Source: Elmis aenea (taxonomy: Eukaryota > Arthropoda > Insecta > Coleoptera > Elmidae). Taken from it: a DNA stretch of 64,000 bases. The stretch spans positions 53,141,415 through 53,205,414 of the forward strand of contig OX393578.1 of assembly GCA_947652605.1 (NCBI GenBank), written 5' to 3'. The position numbers and the translations under genes are program-made. Under the pieces are notes generated by a model. That model ran no database searches and was not told the DNA's origin. It saw only the letters and a list, made by a program, of their open reading frames with translations. Shown here in pieces: positions 1 to 10,625 of the stretch (position 1 is its first letter; each line of letters starts with the position of its first letter).

Positions 1-366
1 TAATACGTCGCATTTCTGCTATAGCTGGCTCTTATGTTGGTTTTAAGTCATCAACACTAGGTGACTGTTCTTTGAAACTTTATATTTAATAGTTCCCCAT
101 AGGAAAAAATCAAGAGGGGTTAGGTCCGGCGACCTGGTAGGTCTACTGATGTAAATCTATACAAACCGGTCTACAGGTCCATGCAACGGTTTGAACCTGT
201 AATATTTTTAACGCCAATGTTATTTTGTTATATGATTAGTAAGTATATTTGAACAATAAATATTTTGAATTTTAAATTATAATCTTTTTAAAATTTAAAT
301 AATGTTACCATCTAGTCTTAGACTAATAAGTAACTTAGTTTTATTCCTAATATACTAATTATAAAT
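1..366. other. AT-rich flank without a recognisable gene
   Basis: No reading frame or repeat could be recognised. The stretch lies outside the inverted repeat that appears to bound the downstream Crypton element, so it may be host or older repeat sequence. Confidence 0.4.
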
Positions 367-410
367 ACATTTTTGTGCGATCGTACTAGAAACAGCTGTT
401 TTACGGACGC

Positions 411-511
411 GTTAGCAACCGTAAAGTACTGCATTACCGGCGTTATCCTTAGCAACGGCTGATAAAGTTACTTTTACGGCCGTTGCCCTTAGCAACGTCC
501 GATAAAGTAAC
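411..511. repeat. Iterons upstream of the recombinase gene
   Basis: Two 25-bp units, CCTTAGCAACGGCTGATAAAGTTAC at 447-471 (written here as one motif of 25 bases in the sequence; key part TTAGCAACG and GATAAAGT) and a matching unit at 487-511, are preceded by a shorter related unit, TTAGCAACCGTAAAGTAC, at 411-428. Spaced direct repeats next to a tyrosine recombinase gene are candidates for recombinase binding sites or a promoter module. That role is inference. Confidence 0.6.
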
Positions 512-729
512 TACAGCGTACGAAAAAGTAAATTTGCATTTAAGTACTAATGTGCGTGATGATCTAATTTCTCCGAGTTCCCGCTATGTAGGGTGTTTAA
601 GTTGGTAACTGTCAAGTTTATAACCAAACATTTTGGTGTTAATGTTAATACTGAGTTCAACGTATAGATAAAGTTCAACGTTCAAGTACATAATTTTATA
701 ATTATTTATAGTTAATTTATAATTAAAAG

Positions 730-1884
730 ATGGACCAAGGAAGTGACGAAGAGAGTGATACATCACCCATGAATACACCACCTGACGTTCATGAAGAAGC
801 AGAGGCAGTAAAATTAAATCTTCTGCCGAACAAATCTGCAACATTATATGAAAAACAATACAATTTATTTATGGAATGGTGCAATAATAAAAAAATAAGT
901 AAATATAGTGAAAACGTCCTGCTTGCTTATTTTTCTCAAAAAGCGAAACAATGTAAATGTTCAACATTATGGTCAACATTTTCAATGTTAAAAGCAACTT
1001 TAATAGCGAAAAATGATGTAAATATAAGCAAATATTGTAAACTCATTGCATTTTTGAAAAAACAAAACGTGGGTTACAAAGCCAAAAAATTAAAAGTATT
1101 TGTAAGAGACGAGATAAATAGGTTTTTGCTTAATGCACCTGATGAAACCTATTTAATGAACAAAGTAAGTGAAGATATAATTACTCGATTTTATTCAAAG
1201 CTTTATATTTTCTAGGTATGTTTAATATTTGCTATTGCTGGTGCATGCCGCCGAGAAGAGCTACGTAATCTTTCTATTGAGAATATAAAAGACAATAATG
1301 ATATCCTTGTAATTAAAATACCCGATTCAAAAACAAGTAAATCAAGAATGTTTACTGTAACCGACGAAATTTGCGATGGAGTAAGTGCGCTAGAAATATA
1401 TCGAAAATATACATTATTGAGACCTAACGTCACTCATAAAACATTTTTCTTGAAATACCAAAATGGAAAATGCAATAAGCAAGTGGTTGGAATACACACT
1501 TTTGGTAAAATGCCTAGTGTTATTGCGAAATATTTACAATTACCTAATTCAAATGAATATACCGGCCACTGTTTTCGCCGCACATCGGCATCATTATTAG
1601 CTGATGCTGGAGGTGATATCCTAACTCTAAAGCGACACGGTGGTTGGAAGAGTTCGACCGTCGCTGAAGGTTATGTTGAAGACTCTATAACCAACAAAGT
1701 TGAAATCGCTAACAAGATTTCAAAAGAAAAGAATTTTAATATCAATGCTACAACTCCAAACTTCACTTCCGCTGTGGCGAACACTTCTATATGTAATAAA
1801 AATGTACAAGACACTGCCTCAGGTGTAAATTTGAATAACTGTAATAAATGTACTATCACAATCAATTACACCATTAATAAATAA
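730..1884 (+). CDS. Crypton-type tyrosine recombinase, two exons
   Basis: Exon 1 (730-1164) and exon 2 (1216-1884) join in phase 0 to give about 367 residues with no internal stop. The N-terminal half is a core-binding domain (key stretches KSATLYEKQYNLFMEW, LLAYF, LWSTFSMLK, AFLKKQNVGY). The C-terminal half holds the catalytic set: Arg in GACRREEL just after the splice junction, HxxR in GHCFRRT (His at 1567-1569, Arg at 1576-1578), the HGGW motif, and the nucleophile Tyr in AEGYVED at 1672-1674. In this family the enzyme cuts and rejoins DNA through a 3'-phosphotyrosine intermediate to excise and integrate a circular element. The start chosen is the first ATG of the open frame, shortly upstream of the conserved region. 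The short 3' tail after Tyr (about 70 residues) is poorly conserved. All catalytic residues are present, so the copy may be recent or domesticated; which one cannot be told from one copy. Confidence 0.85.
1165..1215 (+). other. 51-bp intron in the recombinase gene
   Basis: The donor is AAA|GTAAGT at 1165 and the acceptor is TTTTCTAG at 1215. Unspliced translation stops exactly at the TAG of the acceptor. Removing the 51 bases restores LMNK-VCLIFAIAGACRREEL, the expected run into the first catalytic Arg. A length near 50 is typical of short insect introns. Confidence 0.85.
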
Positions 1885-2094
1885 ATTGTTTATGATGTAG
1901 TACTTTTTATTTACTTAATCAACAAAAAAAGGTTTTTTAAATTAATTATGTACAGAATTATGCAAGTACGTCCACCCTTAACAGCATACGCCGTCATCTG
2001 TCAGTGACAGAATGTCACGTAGTTTCTAACCTATATTTTTAAAAATACTAAAAATTTAAATTGTTTTTGATTCGATCGCACAAAAAATGTAATA

Positions 2095-2208
2095 TGCACC
2101 TCGGCCAAAACGTACTTTTTCGGCCTTGCCTTTTTGCTGGCCTCGACTACGTCTCGGCCAGCAAACCAGACGCGGCCGAAAAAGTTACACTTTTTGGCCT
2201 TGGTACAT
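2095..2208. repeat. Nested hairpin with three stem pairs
   Basis: Three inverted pairs sit one inside another: an outer pair around CGGCCAAAA/TTTTGGCC (2096-2110 with 2192-2206), a middle pair ACTTTTTCGGCC/GGCCGAAAAAGT (2110-2125 with 2174-2188) and an inner pair TTTGCTGGCC/GGCCAGCAAA (2131-2142 with 2157-2166). It begins just past the putative 3' end of the Crypton element. Its GC-rich stems stand out from AT-rich surroundings. Function unknown. Confidence 0.7.
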
Positions 2209-2255
2209 AAATAACTATTATTTTTTCGAAGGACTTCTTGTTTAAATGCTACACC

Positions 2256-2370
2256 AGTTTCAAGACTCTCGTCACTTCATTAGTTGCAATCTTTCTTATG
2301 TTGATTAATTGTATTTATTTTTATTAATAAATAAGATTGCAATTAGTAAAAAGACGAGAGTTTTGAAACT
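2256..2370. repeat. Small fold-back repeat (hairpin family H, copy 1)
   Basis: The arm AGTTTCAAGACTCTCGTC followed by TAGTTGCAATCTT (2256-2293) is mirrored at 2334-2370, with about 40 bp of AT-rich loop. A second full copy lies at 47446-47519 and a half copy near 36224-36262. This is a dispersed hairpin repeat of unknown class. Confidence 0.7.
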
Positions 2371-3930
2371 GTTATTTTTAATGTATCTTATTTATATTAA
2401 TACACGATTTTAATGATAAAAACCATTCATCAAATAACTTTAAATAAGTTTATAGTTAAACATATTTAATCATAAACATATTGAAAACGCATACGCAAAA
2501 GAGGTTTTATTTTAGAAATACTATTGTTAGCAATAATATAGCAGTTTTGACTGAATTATAATAGATTGAATAAAATTTAATTTAAGTGACATAATGTACT
2601 TTGCTATACCTGGATTCTGGTTAGTCGTTATTGTATAATACAACACAATACAATACAAAAGAATCGTAATATTATGTTTTGATTTACATCAAGTGGATGT
2701 ACGTTTTTCATTGTTTAATTTTCTTCACTTTCCAATAGAAATTTGAAAAAAATTATTGAACCCGAACCGGTACGTTAAACCGGTAATCGAATCGTAAAAT
2801 TAAATACCATCAAATGAAACGAAAAGTTCTACAAACATGTTATTTACATACGTGCAATAGAACAATTACTCGCTCTTATTTTGTTTAAATCATACTTTGA
2901 AATGTTCACGGGAAACCAAAAAAGAGCAAAACCTATAGTCTAATGAAACAAATTTAGCTGCAAGTAAAAAAAATATGATTTAAGCGTCGCCGTATTTTCG
3001 GCGGATCAGTTCCACTGCAAGTTTTTACGTCAATTTAAGAATAATTTAGAGGGTAAGAGTGAAATTTCAGCATCCGAAGTGTTCTTTAATCTGACAACAG
3101 CAGTAAAACAAATAAGATAATTGGAAATATGTGTTGGCAACAGCTCAAGGTCAGGGGATGTTATTTATCCTGGCTGCTAGAAGCGGACTACTGAGGCTAC
3201 GATGTTGCTTGCTTGTAATTAGGTACAATATATGGCAGCGGCTATGGTTTATGGACCCCTGGGCTGTCGACCTGTCATTGGATACTTTAAGAGGACGTTG
3301 CAAACGTAAATACTGATAGCCTCTACCATCTCGAAATGTACTTAATACTGGAAAAGCTGTATGTCGCAGTAATTCACTCGAAATTATGCAGTTACCGAAA
3401 TAGGCTCACGGACCAATCAGACAATAATTGCAATAACAAGTGAATTATTTATAGATTCATTTGTACACAAAAACATTTTTCTTAATTGACAACGCTCGAT
3501 TTCAAGTTAAGCTTTCAACGGGCTTGTAAACATATGAATCGGCTAATAACGTTTTCTGTGCAAAAAAGGTATTTCTATTTTAATAGACACAAAACCACTG
3601 ATCCAGTGGCGTACCTAATACTTCTGGGTCCTTTGGCAAAAATCAAGAATAAGCTTCTTCGACTACATTTTTTATTTTATGTTTTTACTACTTGTTTAAA
3701 ATTTGGAACCAAATCACAAAAAACCGCAATGCTTCTTTATACATTTATGTTTCAATTCTGTTTCATAATTTCAAATGCATTATGTATTATGTCAAATAAA
3801 ACAATACGCAATGCATTTTTGAGTTATTTAAATAATCCATGAACAACTTTTCACCACAGCTACTGCAACACTGCCAAAGGAATCGATGAATAAAGTAACT
3901 ACAGTAGTAAATTTAAAAGTTTTTCTTCTT
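2371..3930. other. Stretch without recognisable genes; possible hAT end at 3604
   Basis: AT-rich sequence. A 118-codon open frame at 3486-3842 has no recognisable domain and low-complexity composition. CAGTGGCGTACCTAAT at 3604 resembles a hAT terminal repeat, but I found no matching right end. Confidence 0.4.
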
Positions 3931-3972
3931 AATCGGTTCCTCCTGTACCTTTCGGTGTCGGGGTTTGCTTTT

Positions 3973-5530
3973 CTATTCCTGTATTAATTTTCTTCTCGCC
4001 TGCCTATCGTTAGCTAATTGTGGCAAATCTCTCCAGCGGACTCCTTTTTCTTCTAGTCTTTTCCTCAATTCTTTTTCTCATTTTATTCTTGGTCTTCCTC
4101 TATTTGTTTTTCTCTCCATCTGCATTCTCCATCCTATTTTCGCGTATCTACTTTCTGGCATGCGTATAGTAGATGTCCAAGTCACCTTAATTGATTTATC
4201 TCCATCTTTTTCTCAATATCCGTTACTCCCAGGTTATTTCGAATTTCTTCGTTACTGGTTTTATCGATCAGTCTACATCCCTCCATTCTTCTCAGAAATC
4301 TCATTTTTTGTACTTGTATTCTTTGTTTTTGTGTTAGTGTTAAGCCGCGTACTGACCAAAATGAGTTCGCGAACTCGGTTCGCGCACTCGGTTCGCGAAC
4401 TCGTTTCGCGAACACGGTTCGCGCACTCAGTTTGCGAACTCTCGTCAATACCAGGTTCGCAAACACGTCCACATCAAAACATTATTGTGTTCGTAACAGC
4501 TCCAAAACAGTTGGTAAAGGGTTTGCGTTTTGTAAATAATTATGTCTTCAAGCTTAGGGCTTATCGATGATAAACACCAACCACAAATAACGTGTGCAGT
4601 CAGTAATTGAGGTTATGGCAGGCACGAGTTCGCGAACAGCCCCTTTGATGTACCGCCTCAAGAGCGAACTCTGCCCGAACTGGCGAGCTACTCGCGAGCT
4701 GTTCGCGAACTGTTTGCATACTCCAGGTACACACCGGGTTCGCGAACTGTTCGCGAACCCGGTGTGTACGCGGCTTTAAGCCCCGTACTGACCAAAATGG
4801 GTTCGCGAACACGGTTCGCGAACACGGTTCGCGAACTCGGTTCGGGAACTCGGTTCGCGCACTCAGTTTGCAAACTCTCGTCCATGACAGGTTCGCAAAC
4901 ACGTCCACATCAAAACATTATTGTGTTCGTAACAGCTCCAAAACAGTTGGTAAAGGGTTTGCGTTTTGTAAATAAATATGTCATCAATCTTAGGACTTGT
5001 CGATGATAAAAAACCAACCACAAATAATGTGTGCAGTCAGTAAGTGAGGTTATGTCAGACACGAGTTCGCGAACAGCCCCTTTGATGTACCGCCTCCAGA
5101 GCGAACTCTGTCCGAACTGGCGAGCTGTTCGCGAACTGTTTGCATACTCCAGGTACACACCGGGTTCGCGAACAGTTCGCGAACAGTTCGCGAACAGTTC
5201 GCGAACCCGGTGTGTACGCGGCTTTAGTGTCCAAGTTTCTGAACTGTACGTGAGAATGGGTACGTACACTGCATTAAAAACTCGCTTCTTCGTTTCTTTT
5301 GATATTTCCTTCTTGCTTATCAAACATTTATTAGTGGCATATTAAAATTTTGTCGCTGCCGTTAATCTATTATTCAGATCTTCCTCCAATTCACCATTCT
5401 CTGCAATTATTATTCCTAAATATTTAAAATTTGATACCTGCTCTATCTTTTTTTGGTATAGCATAATTGTAACTGGTTCATGATTTTTCGCTATAACCAT
5501 AGCCTTTGCCTTTGTTATAATATTCATATA
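3973..5530 (-). pseudogene. Non-LTR retrotransposon reverse transcriptase, 3' part, split by an insertion
   Basis: Read on the minus strand from 5530, the frame gives FKYLGIIIAENGELEEDL and then KKEISKETKKRVFNAVYVP ending in SSETWTL at about 5231. The same protein resumes at 4333 with LTQKQRIQVQKMRFLRRMEG and TSNEEIRNNLGV, and ends with the typical tail RGRPRIK, KRLEEKGVRWRDLP and RRKLIQE before a stop at 3973-3975. This is the thumb and C-terminal part of a LINE reverse transcriptase. The 5' end is truncated, as is usual for LINEs, and there are frame breaks and a stop in the tail. The gap at 4341-5223 is filled by a tandem DNA element inserted at the TWTL/TLT codons. Confidence 0.8.
4341..5223. 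mobile_element. Two tandem copies of a GTTCGCGAAC-rich inverted-repeat element
   Basis: The ends are AGCCGCGTAC (from 4343) and GTACGCGGCT (to 5223). TTA stands at all three boundaries: before copy 1, between the copies at about 4776-4778, and after copy 2. Copy 1 is about 435 bp and copy 2 about 446 bp, in the same orientation. I count about 15 exact GTTCGCGAAC palindromes, including four in tandem at 5163-5208. TTA-element-TTA-element-TTA fits a 3-bp duplicating superfamily such as PIF/Harbinger. A 7-bp duplication TTAGTGT (4334-4340 and 5224-5230) is an alternative reading. No transposase is encoded; open frames here are by-products of the repeat. Confidence 0.75.
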
Positions 5531-6316
5531 ATATCTACTTAATATTTCTACGTCTACGTCTAGATTTAATTGCTAGTCGTTTTTGTTATTGGTTTTTAAA
5601 AGTTATAACTCCAAAAAAATTATTTCATAGACAATGTTTACATTTTTTTTCCAATGATCAAAATAACATTAATAACAAAAGGAGAGGATTAGGAATGAAT
5701 AAGATATAGACACCAGAAATTATATTTCTAAAATGATTCAAAGGATGTACCAGAATGGACAAAATAAGAAACCAAGATATAAGAGTGAAGCTAGAATTTG
5801 TGATCTGGGAGAGAGAATAAAATAACACCGAAGAAATTTAAACACCACAATAATAAAATGGCCCAAGGAAGATAACCAAAGATGATAAGACAGTGTAAAT
5901 AATAAAAAAGAAGGGAATTTAAAAAACCCATAAAAATATGGGAATACTTATGATGTATTAAGAAGGTGAGTATAACATTTGCCTAACCCTAGAACTGAAG
6001 AAAAAGAAGAAGCAGAAAAAGTTTAGGAAGAAAGTTATTTGTTTTTAATAATTACAGTGAAAACAATATTTTCATTAGAGATTTTAATAATATTTTTGGC
6101 TCAAGAATTTTTAGTAATTTTTACTGTTTTCAAATCTTCAAAACATAAACATATTACCTAGTCAAAAGAAAGTAATGATACATTTTTAAAATAAACACAT
6201 CTTTTAAAACATTTAAATTGTTATGTGATTGGTACAAAAGGGCCCCTATTGTTTGGGCTTTGTGGGTTCCTAAGCTTTGCCTAATATTGTTAAACGGTAG
6301 CTACTTCTTTGACGAT
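5531..6316. other. A-rich stretch, possibly a decayed LINE tail
   Basis: From 5680 to 6030 the plus strand is very A/G-rich with scattered stops. A phrase near 5860 resembles the GRPRKRW tail of LINE proteins only weakly. I see nothing else. Confidence 0.3.
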
Positions 6317-6324
6317 GTTCTAGA

Positions 6325-7510
6325 TACAGCGTTTCTCAACCTTTTTTGTCCCGCGGACCGGTAAAATTTGTGAAAAAATTTCGCGGACCGGTGTTTTTTT
6401 TAACAAAAAATTTTTACTTGATATTAAAGAACTACTTTATAAGTTAATTGTAACATTTTTATTATCATTTACGTACAATAATATTTAAATGTAAAGGTGA
6501 GTAATTATTGTAATTATTATACAGGGTGTTTCTTAAGTATTGCAAAAAAATTTGGAAGGTGATTCCTTATCGAAAATAAGGGGGTGCTGTTATCTAAAAA
6601 ATTTTCCTTAGACGTCTCCTTTCGGAGTTACACCCCCGAGCGTTAAAATTATGTTTTTATTTTATTTCCCAAATTTGAATAAATGTATGAGAATGATATG
6701 TTTTATACTTATTTAAAAGTTTCCTATAGTAATATTTTCAATTATCTCCCACCTTCACAGGGGGCTGAAATGTGCGACCCCTGTTTTTTTTTTTATCAGA
6801 ACTTTTTGGTGAGTAAAAATTTCGCAATTAAAAAATACTTTTTTTGAATACTGACAATGAGTTATTTAGAAACTTTTTTTATTCTTTAAGTTTTCTCGTA
6901 AACCTACATTTTTTGAGTAAAAAATAAAATAAGTAACGTCAAAATAAATACCATCTGTCAGTTCTATCCAATATGAATATAAACAAACTGTGATAACCAC
7001 CAAAATGAATCGTTTTATATTGGAATATTTAGTTGTGCATGTTTACTTATTTTATTTTTCACTCAAAAGCGGTAGGTTTTACAAGAAAAACTAATAATTA
7101 AAAAAAGTTTCTAAAGAAGAAATCGAGCTTTTAAAACAAGTTTTTTAAATTGCAAAATTTTAATTCACGAAAAAAAAATCACAAAATCATTGGATATACG
7201 AACAAACCACTGCGAGACATTTTATCGGGTTACTAATTTCACGTACAGGTATGTTTGGTAACATTCATTGTCAGGAATGGAGCACACTCCTTTCCTGAAC
7301 ATTATGCATTACAGGAATTTGTCTTAAGTGCCGTGTTATCATAAATTATGTAAATTTAAAATTAGTTTAAAATATTTTTATTTCGTAATTTTATAAATTA
7401 AAATTTAATTTAATTTTTTTTTTTTGAAAAAGAATTTTTTTTTAACGTGGACCGGTAAAATTTCTCCGCGGACCGGTGCCGGTCCGCCGGACCGGCGGTT
7501 GAGAATCGCT
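6325..7510. mobile_element. Non-autonomous hAT element
   Basis: The terminal repeats are ACAGCGTTTCTCAACC at the left and GGTTGAGAATCGCT at the right, with GCGGACCGGT repeats just inside both ends. A perfect 8-bp target duplication, GTTCTAGA, lies at 6317-6324 and 7511-7518, the hAT signature. No transposase is visible. A CAGGGTG fold-back is nested inside at 6522. Confidence 0.88.
6522..7170. mobile_element. CAGGGTG fold-back, right terminus lost (same subfamily as 46465-47167)
   Basis: The left end TACAGGGTGTTTCTTAAGTA starts an arm that matches the intact fold-back at 46465-47167, including the segment around TCTCCCACCTTCACAGGGG. The right arm is recognisable only from about 7070 to 7170 (GGTTTTACAAGAAAAACTAA), then the element breaks off. 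Confidence 0.75.
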
Positions 7511-7518
7511 GTTCTAGA

Positions 7519-8095
7519 ACACAATATTTTTTTATTTTTGAAATGTATTACGTTTTTTTATCACCTAATGTGAAGTTCATTATCAAATCGCTGTAACAGA
7601 ATGATATGTAAAAACAATTAAGCCCTTCCACAATTAGAACGGCGAATGTGAATATATTCGGTGTAATTTTGTCGCTAATTTCAGGTCGTTGTCGGCCGGG
7701 CAGGATGTATGGCGGTATTTTTTATCCACGCATTCTGCACTGGCGTTGTTTGCCAATTTTAATGTCGCGAAACAAACATGCACGCTACACATTACACGTA
7801 CGTATTCTGTACAGACCGTAGTAAAACGGGCCGAACGCCGAGGCAAATTTAAATTTTGTCGGAGTCTAAAAAGCCAGCTGAATTCTTTGTCAACGGATAA
7901 GCCAAAATTTATTTAAGTGTCTGTTATTACTGGAGCCCGTATATTTTCGACTAGCACTTGTTTAAAAAACACGCTTGTAGTAAAGCAGGCTAAGAGGTCT
8001 TACGAAATTGTATGTGAAGTGTAATTTGCATGTAAAGTCGAAATATTTTTATTATTAGGTTAGTACGGGGGTGGATTAAAAATTTTGAGGCCTTA
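7519..8095. other. Non-repeat stretch with moderate GC
   Basis: Open frames run on both strands at 7634-7916, but neither resembles a known domain. Composition differs from the flanking repeats, so this may be host sequence. A short segment just before 8098 reappears near 31230-31245. Confidence 0.35.
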
Positions 8096-8097
8096 TA

Positions 8098-9603
8098 CAG
8101 GGTGTCCCAGATTACATTTCCAGCATGGGGATCTCGCTTATTATAAGTGATACAGATTTGTTTAAATTAGATGAATTATTCATTGGTATGAGAGGAGCCA
8201 CAATCAATTTTTAAAAGTACAAAATTCCTCGTGCTTCAGATTTTATAGCAAAAAATATGAAAATGTCCAATTTCTTTTTTCTCTCATAACTTTTTTGTCT
8301 TAATCGTTAGAACAATTTTATTTGTACATTCTAAAGGTACTTTTTAATGGAGAATGTAACTGTTATTTTAGATTATTTTTAACAGTTACCATTTTTGAGA
8401 TATTACCCCTAACTTCATTTTTTCTTATGGGCCGCGAAGTTGGCTATGAAATAGTTGAATGTGCTTTTTTTTTCTCTTTAAAATGAGATATTACTTGCTA
8501 CATTTATTTTTTTAAATAAGCCTCAAAATCAAGAAAAATCGTATTTTACCCATGACTTATCAAGCTATCTATGAAAATAAAAACAAAAAACAGCTAATTA
8601 AATGTCAAGTGACAGTTACCATTTGTCTGCGGGATCGTTTATTAGAATTGTTTAGTATTGTTGTGTAATTCGATAGTCTTTGTAGTAAATTTGTTATCAT
8701 ATAATTATGGACACATTTACAACTAATTAAAAATTTATATGTTAAAATACTACATTATTTGCAATAGAAACTGTAAAATAAATAATTCTAATTAATTATT
8801 AATTTGTTTTGGATTTTTGGTTGGTTTGTCGAAAAAACCATATTCTTTTAAATTTATTTCCAAATTTTTGTAATTACGCACCCTTCGTTGCCTTTTCTCG
8901 GGATATAGCTCTAAGTATTCGCTCAGCTTCTACACAGTTTTTATGGCAAAGAATGTAGCATCTAAACATGTCAAATTTTTCACTATTTTAAATGTAGCTA
9001 TCATTATAACAATTACTACAAAGACTATCGAATTACACAACAATAATATAAAATTCTAATAAATGATACCGCAGACAAATAGTAGCTGTCATTTGACATT
9101 TAATTGGTTGTTTTATGTTTTTATTTTCATAGATAGCTTGATAAGTGATGGATAAAATACGATTTTTCATGATTTTGTGACTTATTTATAAAAATAAATG
9201 TAGCAAGTAATATCTCATTTTAAAGAGAAAAAAAAAACACATTCAATTATTCCATAGCCAACTTCGCAGCCCATAAGAAAAAATGAAGTTAGGGGTAATA
9301 TCTCAAAAATGGTAGGTGTTAAAAATAATCTAAAATAACAGTTACATTCTCCATAAAAAAGTACCTTTAGAAAGTACAAGTATTATTGTTCTAATGATTA
9401 AGACAAAAAAGTTATGAGAGAAAAAAGAAATTGGACATTTTCATATTTTTTGCTATAACATCTGAAGCACGAGGAATTTTGTACTTTTAAAAATTGATTG
9501 TGGCTCCTCTTGTACTAAGGAATAATTCATCTAATTTAAACAAAGCTGTATCTCTTTTAATAAGCGAGATCCCCATGCTGGAAATGTAATCTGGGACACC
9601 CTG
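8098..9603. mobile_element. 1.5-kb palindromic Tc1/mariner fold-back
   Basis: CAGGGTGTCCCAGATTACAT at the left and its mirror ATGTAATCTGGGACACCCTG at the right are each flanked by TATA, so a TA (or TATA) duplication. The arms are about 620 bp and run inward to CGATAGTCTTTGTAGTAA/TTACTACAAAGACTATCG near 8680 and 9020. The centre (about 8720-8990) carries a decayed transposase N-terminus on the minus strand. A partly similar sequence without the element lies near 31230-31285. Confidence 0.85.
8792..9004 (-). pseudogene. Mariner-like transposase N-terminus (helix-turn-helix) in the fold-back centre
   Basis: On the minus strand, one frame gives SEKFDMFRCYILCHKNCVEA and the next gives YLELYPEKRQRRVRNYKNLE followed by INLKEYGFFDKP. 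Together these match the N-terminal DNA-binding region seen in many insect CAGGGTG-type mariner transposases, with one frameshift between the halves. No catalytic domain follows: the sequence passes straight into the left arm. The assignment is by eye. Confidence 0.6.
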
Positions 9604-10155
9604 TATAAATAGATACGGGGCTCAAATCGGTGTCTACTTTCGGCATTTTGGTGTTTCGTCTATTGTTTGATATGACCTAAAACTTCAGTTTAATCTGTCA
9701 CATAGTTTTCAGATTGCACCTGGTCAAAGCGCAAGATAAGCAGATTCTTCTATCCCTTGGCCTAATCGGGCTAAAGTCCAGAGGCGTCTTGATCGAGGAT
9801 GCTTAAGAACCGAGTATGTTAAAATGTTTTTTTTTTGGGACGCTAAAACCTATATTTATTTTAAAATGTTAAAATTAAACAAATATATTATTGGGATTTC
9901 TAAACAGCTGCGTTTCAACATTCAAATGTTGTACAAAAAACGTATGCATTGCTTGCTGCAAGGCCTTGGAGTCCTTTGCAGTAATGGGTAGAACTGTCAC
10001 TATTATGTTATTTTCCTTTGCTCTCTTTTCTACTTGCTCTATTCTTATTCGTTAGGTAAGTATTTTATCCGCAACATATGCCGCAAAAGAAAAGTAAATT
10101 AGAATTTTTAAGCTTTTTTTTTATTGTGTGTGTTTAAAAATACAAATAAACTACC
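9604..10155. other. No recognisable feature
   Basis: AT-rich, no recognisable coding sequence. A short phrase near 9620-9645 (CGGTGTCTACTTTCG) is shared with 31279-31294. Confidence 0.35.
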
Positions 10156-10625
10156 CTTTTTTACGACCACTAATGTAAATGAATCTTATCGTACGGCGTG
10201 CATGCATAGTAGGTGGGTCCTTACGCACGGTAAGCGAAAAGCACAGTATTTTAAAAGAAATCATCAAAGTAGATTCACGTCAAACACTTCCTGCATGCAT
10301 AGTAAGTGAGTTATGTTATAGCGCACGGTAAGCAAAACGCACACTTGTCTAGAAATGTCAACGTAGGCTTACGTCAAAATTGACAACGTAATTACATGTG
10401 TATATATTGACAACGTAATTACATGTGTATATTAGCCAAAAAGCCTTTAAAATCGTAGGTATAATATTATGTGATCGTAGAAAAAGTAAGCTTCATAACG
10501 CGAGTTGTAAAGCAATTACGCACTCGTGGATATACGCACTCGCCGCTACTCGGCTCCTTGCGCAACGTTTCCATTCGTGCGTAATATGCTACTTACAAAT
10601 CTTGTTATGTAATATACTATTAAAT
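10156..10625. repeat. Dispersed 470-bp repeat, copy 1
   Basis: Matches 34745-35173 along its length, from TACGACCACTAATGTAAATG to TGTAATATACTATTAAA. Each copy holds two units of a motif with GCATGCATAG followed by TTACGCACGGTAAGC, and ends with an inverted pair around GAGTTGTAAAGCAATTACGC and its mirror. No protein and no clear transposon ends. Class unknown. Confidence 0.75.
10377..10432. repeat. 27-bp exact tandem duplication
   Basis: ATTGACAACGTAATTACATG followed by TGTATAT occurs twice head to tail. The other copy of the dispersed repeat (34745-35173) does not have the duplication, so it arose locally. Confidence 0.8.

Larger units (their letters stand above)
367..2090 (+). mobile_element. 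Crypton-like tyrosine recombinase element with short inverted ends
   Basis: A single recombinase gene is bracketed by inverted repeats: ACATTTTTGTGCGATCG at 367-383 and its near-exact reverse complement CGATCGCACAAAAAATGT at 2073-2090 (one extra A). Cryptons are DNA transposons that move with a tyrosine recombinase and are generally described as lacking terminal inverted repeats. These may therefore be subterminal binding sites, not true ends. I could not define a target duplication. The 5' non-coding part carries iterons, the 3' part an AATAAA-rich tail after the stop codon. The boundaries are inference; the coding content is solid. Confidence 0.55.

Noticed and set aside
3486..3842. 118-codon open frame
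   Set aside because: No domain, composition of AT-rich non-coding DNA, and a hAT-like end falls inside it.
4182..5323. Long overlapping open frames on both strands rich in VRE/RTRFA repeats
   Set aside because: They are translations of the GTTCGCGAAC repeat; a palindromic repeat keeps frames open on both strands. Only the LINE parts at the edges are real coding relics.
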